Positions 61,796 through 64,000 of a DNA stretch of 64,000 nt are shown in pieces. The DNA comes from Collinsella sp. zg1085 (GTDB lineage: Bacteria > Actinomycetota > Coriobacteriia > Coriobacteriales > Coriobacteriaceae), in the NCBI RefSeq assembly GCF_018889955.1, contig NZ_CP076545.1:1488001-1552000 (forward strand). Direction: 5' to 3'. The notes under the pieces are model-generated. The model saw only the letters and a list, made by a program, of their open reading frames with translations, was not told where the DNA came from and searched no databases. Position 1 is the stretch's first letter; each line of letters starts with the position of its first letter. The position numbers were made by a program, and so were the translations under genes.

Positions 61796-62533
61796 TTATA
61801 GGGAAATGCCCGGAGTGGCAAAATCTTGCACGCGCTGGCGATAACCTTCCCAGACTAGGTCGTGATATGCCAGTGGGGCTTCGGTTTCGCCCATGGTGTC
61901 AAGTAACCATCGCGTGAGTGGCGGATTTTGAGTAAGAACCGGCCCCAAAAACCACGTCCCTACAAGATTTTTGATATGCACGCCCTCATACGTGCTGCCT
62001 TCATTCAGACCAAAACCCTGGCTTAGCTCAGCTAAAGCCGGCACCTTGCCGCCCGGCTCTGCTTGAGTAAACTGCATTTTGCAGCCTACCAGTTCAAAAG
62101 GCTCAGAGGCATGATTAAGCTGACAGCTTCCCTTGCACACACTTACGTAGCGCGTAGGCATCTTGATATGAGTAACAAAATTGGCAACACCCAATGCAGG
62201 AAGTCCTCGTCCTTGCGGGGTAATAATCATTGTTCCCAACAGCTCAACGGCGTTGCCGGTAAAAAGCATAGAAACGCCCTGGTCGATAAGCTCTTTTAGA
62301 CGCTCGGCGTGGGGCAGCAGCTCGTTCAAAACGCGCTCTTGCTGCTTTTCGGTCATGCAGCCAAGCAAAATACAAGAAATATCGTTGCGGCCTACAAAAG
62401 CCGGCTCCTGTCCAAAAGACGTCTCGATAAACTGTGCATGTGGCAGGCAAGCTTTGAGGTACAACGCGTTGCCATTATCGCCTGCTTGGTTGCCAAACTC
62501 GGGGTAAAGCAGCTCAATGGTGGTCATAGACAA
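61796..62533 (-). CDS. gatD: GatD-like glutamine amidotransferase homologue lacking catalytic Cys and His
   Basis: 245 residues. It aligns with GatD: LYPEFGNQAGDNGN at the start, the nucleophile-elbow region, and GTWFLGPVLTQNP near the end. Class I enzymes have Cys in an ICGGYQ-like elbow and His in a GTYLHGP-like motif; here they are Gly93 (FTGNAVELLG) and Leu196 (GTWFLGP). It therefore should not hydrolyse glutamine. TTG 62533 has GGAG 6 nt upstream; an ATG at 62527 is the alternative. It lies 38 bp before the murT-like gene. Confidence 0.82.
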   Translation of the reverse strand: MSMTTIELLYPEFGNQAGDNGNALYLKACLPHAQFIETSFGQEPAFVGRNDISCILLGCMTEKQQERVLNELLPHAERLKELIDQGVSMLFTGNAVELLGTMIITPQGRGLPALGVANFVTHIKMPTRYVSVCKGSCQLNHASEPFELVGCKMQFTQAEPGGKVPALAELSQGFGLNEGSTYEGVHIKNLVGTWFLGPVLTQNPPLTRWLLDTMGETEAPLAYHDLVWEGYRQRVQDFATPGISL

Positions 62534-62639
62534 TCAGTGCTCCCGTGTGTGTGATGAACGGTGCCATAGTACCATGCGCGGCGCTTTGCCATCTGATTTA
62601 CGTATCAACAGCGTGATTACATGCACTCACACGACGCAA

Positions 62640-62670
62640 CAAAAACGGGCACCTGTTGGGGTACCCGTTA
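62640..62670 (-). terminator. Terminator of the XRE gene
   Basis: AACGGG pairs with CCCGTT and the inner ACC with GGT around a short loop; on the minus strand the hairpin runs into TTTTTG. Confidence 0.85.
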
Positions 62671-62717
62671 TTATGCTTGCCAACAAAGACTATTACTTAT
62701 GAGTGCTTTCTCTCCTG

Positions 62718-62954
62718 CTAGAGCTTATTTTCTTCGACCTCATCAATACGAACAAGTGATGACGGCTCAATATCAAACGACTCAGCAATACGCTCGAGAG
62801 TATCAAGCGTCACATTAGCGCGACCTGACTCAATCAAATCGAGCAAAGGGCGACTGATGCGCGTCGTTAAACAAAAATCAACCTTCGAGAGGCGTGTCCT
62901 CTTCCGAAGGTCTCGGACATTTCTGCCAAAAATCTGTCGAAGCCGTAATTTCAT
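62718..62954 (-). CDS. Small XRE-family DNA-binding protein
   Basis: About 78 residues if it starts at ATG 62954; the frame runs on to 63023. It is one helix-turn-helix domain: GRNVRDLRKRTRLSKVDFC, ISRPLLDLIESGRANVTLDT and LERIAESFDIEPSSL. The ribosome-binding site is weak for either start. It is divergent from the orphan gene at 63041, so it may regulate that gene or itself. Its own terminator follows. Confidence 0.8.
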   Translation of the reverse strand: MKLRLRQIFGRNVRDLRKRTRLSKVDFCLTTRISRPLLDLIESGRANVTLDTLERIAESFDIEPSSLVRIDEVEENKL

Positions 62955-63040
62955 ACCCAAAAGTTTGGATAGGTGTTGGCATGAAAACGTAATATATACT
63001 TTACATTTTGACATCCTACACATGGAACACAGGGTTTTGA

Positions 63041-63619
63041 ATGACTAATTATTCTTGTTCACATAATAGGTCTAAACCAACGAATTCTGACAGTATACTC
63101 TGTGTAAATCTTGATAGAATCCCTGCATCTACACATAACACATCATGTTTAATGCTGAACCAACCTCGCGAGCTTGCGCTTTCCCCATCAGAACTCCTCG
63201 CCCTATCGCATATATCCGATAAAGGCATCCGTATTTTTGTCATAACAACTTGTCAGCCGTGCGCTCAAGTCACAAACGTACGCACTCTCTTAAACAAAAT
63301 CTCAAAACTCACGCTTATACAACTTCCCGAACCAGCAGCTCGGCTCTTTTCTCGACAAGCATCACTTAAACATACACAACGAGTACTCAACGCGCTCTCG
63401 GACTATAAGGTTCATTTAAGCCAAGCGACATTTCTCGCCAGCTCTCCTATCGATCGCGAAAACCTCCTGACGGCGCGCCTTGCGTTTGCTCTTAAAGATG
63501 CAGGATACGAATGTTGTTGTGCGGCAGACCGTGTATTTGAACACCGGCACCAAGGAGGTCTTATACAAGCACTTTCTTTTTTTGAACAGGTAATTGAACC
63601 AGCATCTTCATACCTGTAA
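63041..63619 (+). CDS. Uncharacterised protein
   Basis: 192 residues with no family I can name. The N-terminal 45 residues are polar and Ser/Asn-rich; then alternating hydrophobic strands (GIRIFVITT, LTLIQLP) and helices. SSPIDRENLLTARLAFALKD and LCVNLDR are faintly reminiscent of HAD-phosphatase motifs but not convincing. Six or more cysteines (CQPC, CCC). No signal peptide or membrane helix. It starts only 17 bp from the longest form of the XRE gene on the other strand, and its ribosome-binding site is poor, so expression is uncertain. Confidence 0.5.
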   Translation: MTNYSCSHNRSKPTNSDSILCVNLDRIPASTHNTSCLMLNQPRELALSPSELLALSHISDKGIRIFVITTCQPCAQVTNVRTLLNKISKLTLIQLPEPAARLFSRQASLKHTQRVLNALSDYKVHLSQATFLASSPIDRENLLTARLAFALKDAGYECCCAADRVFEHRHQGGLIQALSFFEQVIEPASSYL

Positions 63620-63659
63620 GAAAAGGGGACTGAGCCGCACACGAAAGCATTTAACAGGC

Positions 63660-63728
63660 TTAGCTTTGCTGCACCCTCTCCCTAGGCTTTGCCGCGCCTT
63701 CTCTCTAGGCTTTACTACGTCCTCTCTC
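63660..63728. repeat. Three tandem 23-bp repeats
   Basis: Units at 63660, 63683 and 63706 share TAGGCTTTG-C-CG-CCTTCTCTC with a few differences each. They occupy the space between the orphan gene and the asparaginase stop. Confidence 0.75.
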
Positions 63729-64000
63729 AGCTCTCACGGTCAAAGTTGACGGGGCGGTAAAAGAGTTCGGCAATTTTTTTGGGGTCTCGCGTAGCGCCAA
63801 GTATCCACATGGTTTTTGCAACCAGCGCCTCAGTTGTCATGTCTCCGCCTTGCAAAATGCCCGCGTGCTCTGAATAGCTGCGCCCCACCTCATAGACGCC
63901 TAAATCCATGCCCTCCTCGGGCACCTGTGTGGTGAGCACGAGCGTACGACCGCTATCAACCCAGTCAAAAATAGCTTCTTCAAAGCTTGGTCCTTGCGCT
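63727..64000 (-). CDS. ansA: L-asparaginase (type I), C-terminal part
   Basis: The last 90 residues or so are present; the gene continues beyond the right edge. The reading IFDWVDSGRTLVLTTQVPEE... (stops and frame checked) contains the type I asparaginase end: VLTTQ, YEVGRSYSEHAGILQGGDMT and EALVAKTMWILGA. The enzyme hydrolyses asparagine to aspartate and ammonia in the cytoplasm. Confidence 0.85.
   Translation of the reverse strand, partial: AQGPSFEEAIFDWVDSGRTLVLTTQVPEEGMDLGVYEVGRSYSEHAGILQGGDMTTEALVAKTMWILGATRDPKKIAELFYRPVNFDRES

Overview
The window is chromosomal DNA of a Gram-positive, saccharolytic and probably anaerobic bacterium of intermediate GC content. The evidence is an LPXTG surface protein, a lipid II amidation-type MurT/GatD pair, a Tad pilus locus with no outer-membrane secretin, Tat and lipoprotein metal-binding proteins, and several mannose-class PTS and sugar-acid cassettes. 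The protein flavour fits Coriobacteriia (Atopobium/Lancefieldella/Olsenella-like); that placement is from memory of the families, not from a search.

Layout. 1-6.1 kb: an amino-sugar locus on the minus strand (NagA, AgaS, a GntR/UTRA regulator, PTS EIID-EIIC-EIIB, YajC, EIIA) with the same 12-bp operator core before agaS and before the PTS operon. 6.4-13.7 kb: a D,D-carboxypeptidase, TatD, RsmA, MetG, RsmI and a GH5 protein lacking the expected acid/base glutamate. 14.0-17.5 kb (plus): zinc uptake, with ZinT-like lipoprotein, ZnuA carrying a large insertion, ZnuC and ZnuB. 17.7-19.3 kb: an LPXTG protein with 105-bp repeats. 20.1 kb: tRNA-Phe. 20.3-30.5 kb: a Tad pilus operon read CpaB-TadZ-TadA-TadB-TadC-Flp-accessory pilins-DUF192. 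30.7-36.6 kb: RsgA, a Ca-type P-ATPase, and an AAA/DUF4143 ATPase preceded by three palindromes at exact 40-bp spacing.

36.6-46.4 kb: a sugar-acid operon (YhcH, sialidase-like BNR protein, SLC13-type permease, PdxA-like dehydrogenase, DapA-like aldolase, Fe-alcohol dehydrogenase, DUF1537 kinase) divergent from a PrpR-like regulator whose AAA+ domain has lost GAFTGA and the Walker B acids. 46.5-51.8 kb: an HxlR regulator and a five-gene catabolic cassette (cyclase, SDR, cupin, DeoC-like aldolase, MmsA-like CoA-acylating dehydrogenase). 52.3-53.8 kb: pyruvate kinase. 53.9-55.3 kb: a gene-free island packed with inverted-repeat elements. 55.3-58.7 kb: LacI regulator, ROK kinase, and a glutathione peroxidase/OhrR-like pair. 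59-64 kb: carbamate kinase, a MurT/GatD-like pair whose glutaminase residues are replaced, a small XRE regulator, an orphan protein and the end of an asparaginase.

The most unusual signals are: (1) a family of about 64-bp hairpins with a conserved loop but a different, self-complementary stem in every copy (one at 32.1 kb, at least three at 54.7-55.2 kb); (2) two larger elements beside them built the same way; (3) the MurT/GatD-like pair with apparently no glutaminase triad; (4) the 40-bp-period palindrome array; and (5) the ATPase-dead PrpR-like regulator. All functional statements are inferred from motifs and context; no database or folding program was run.
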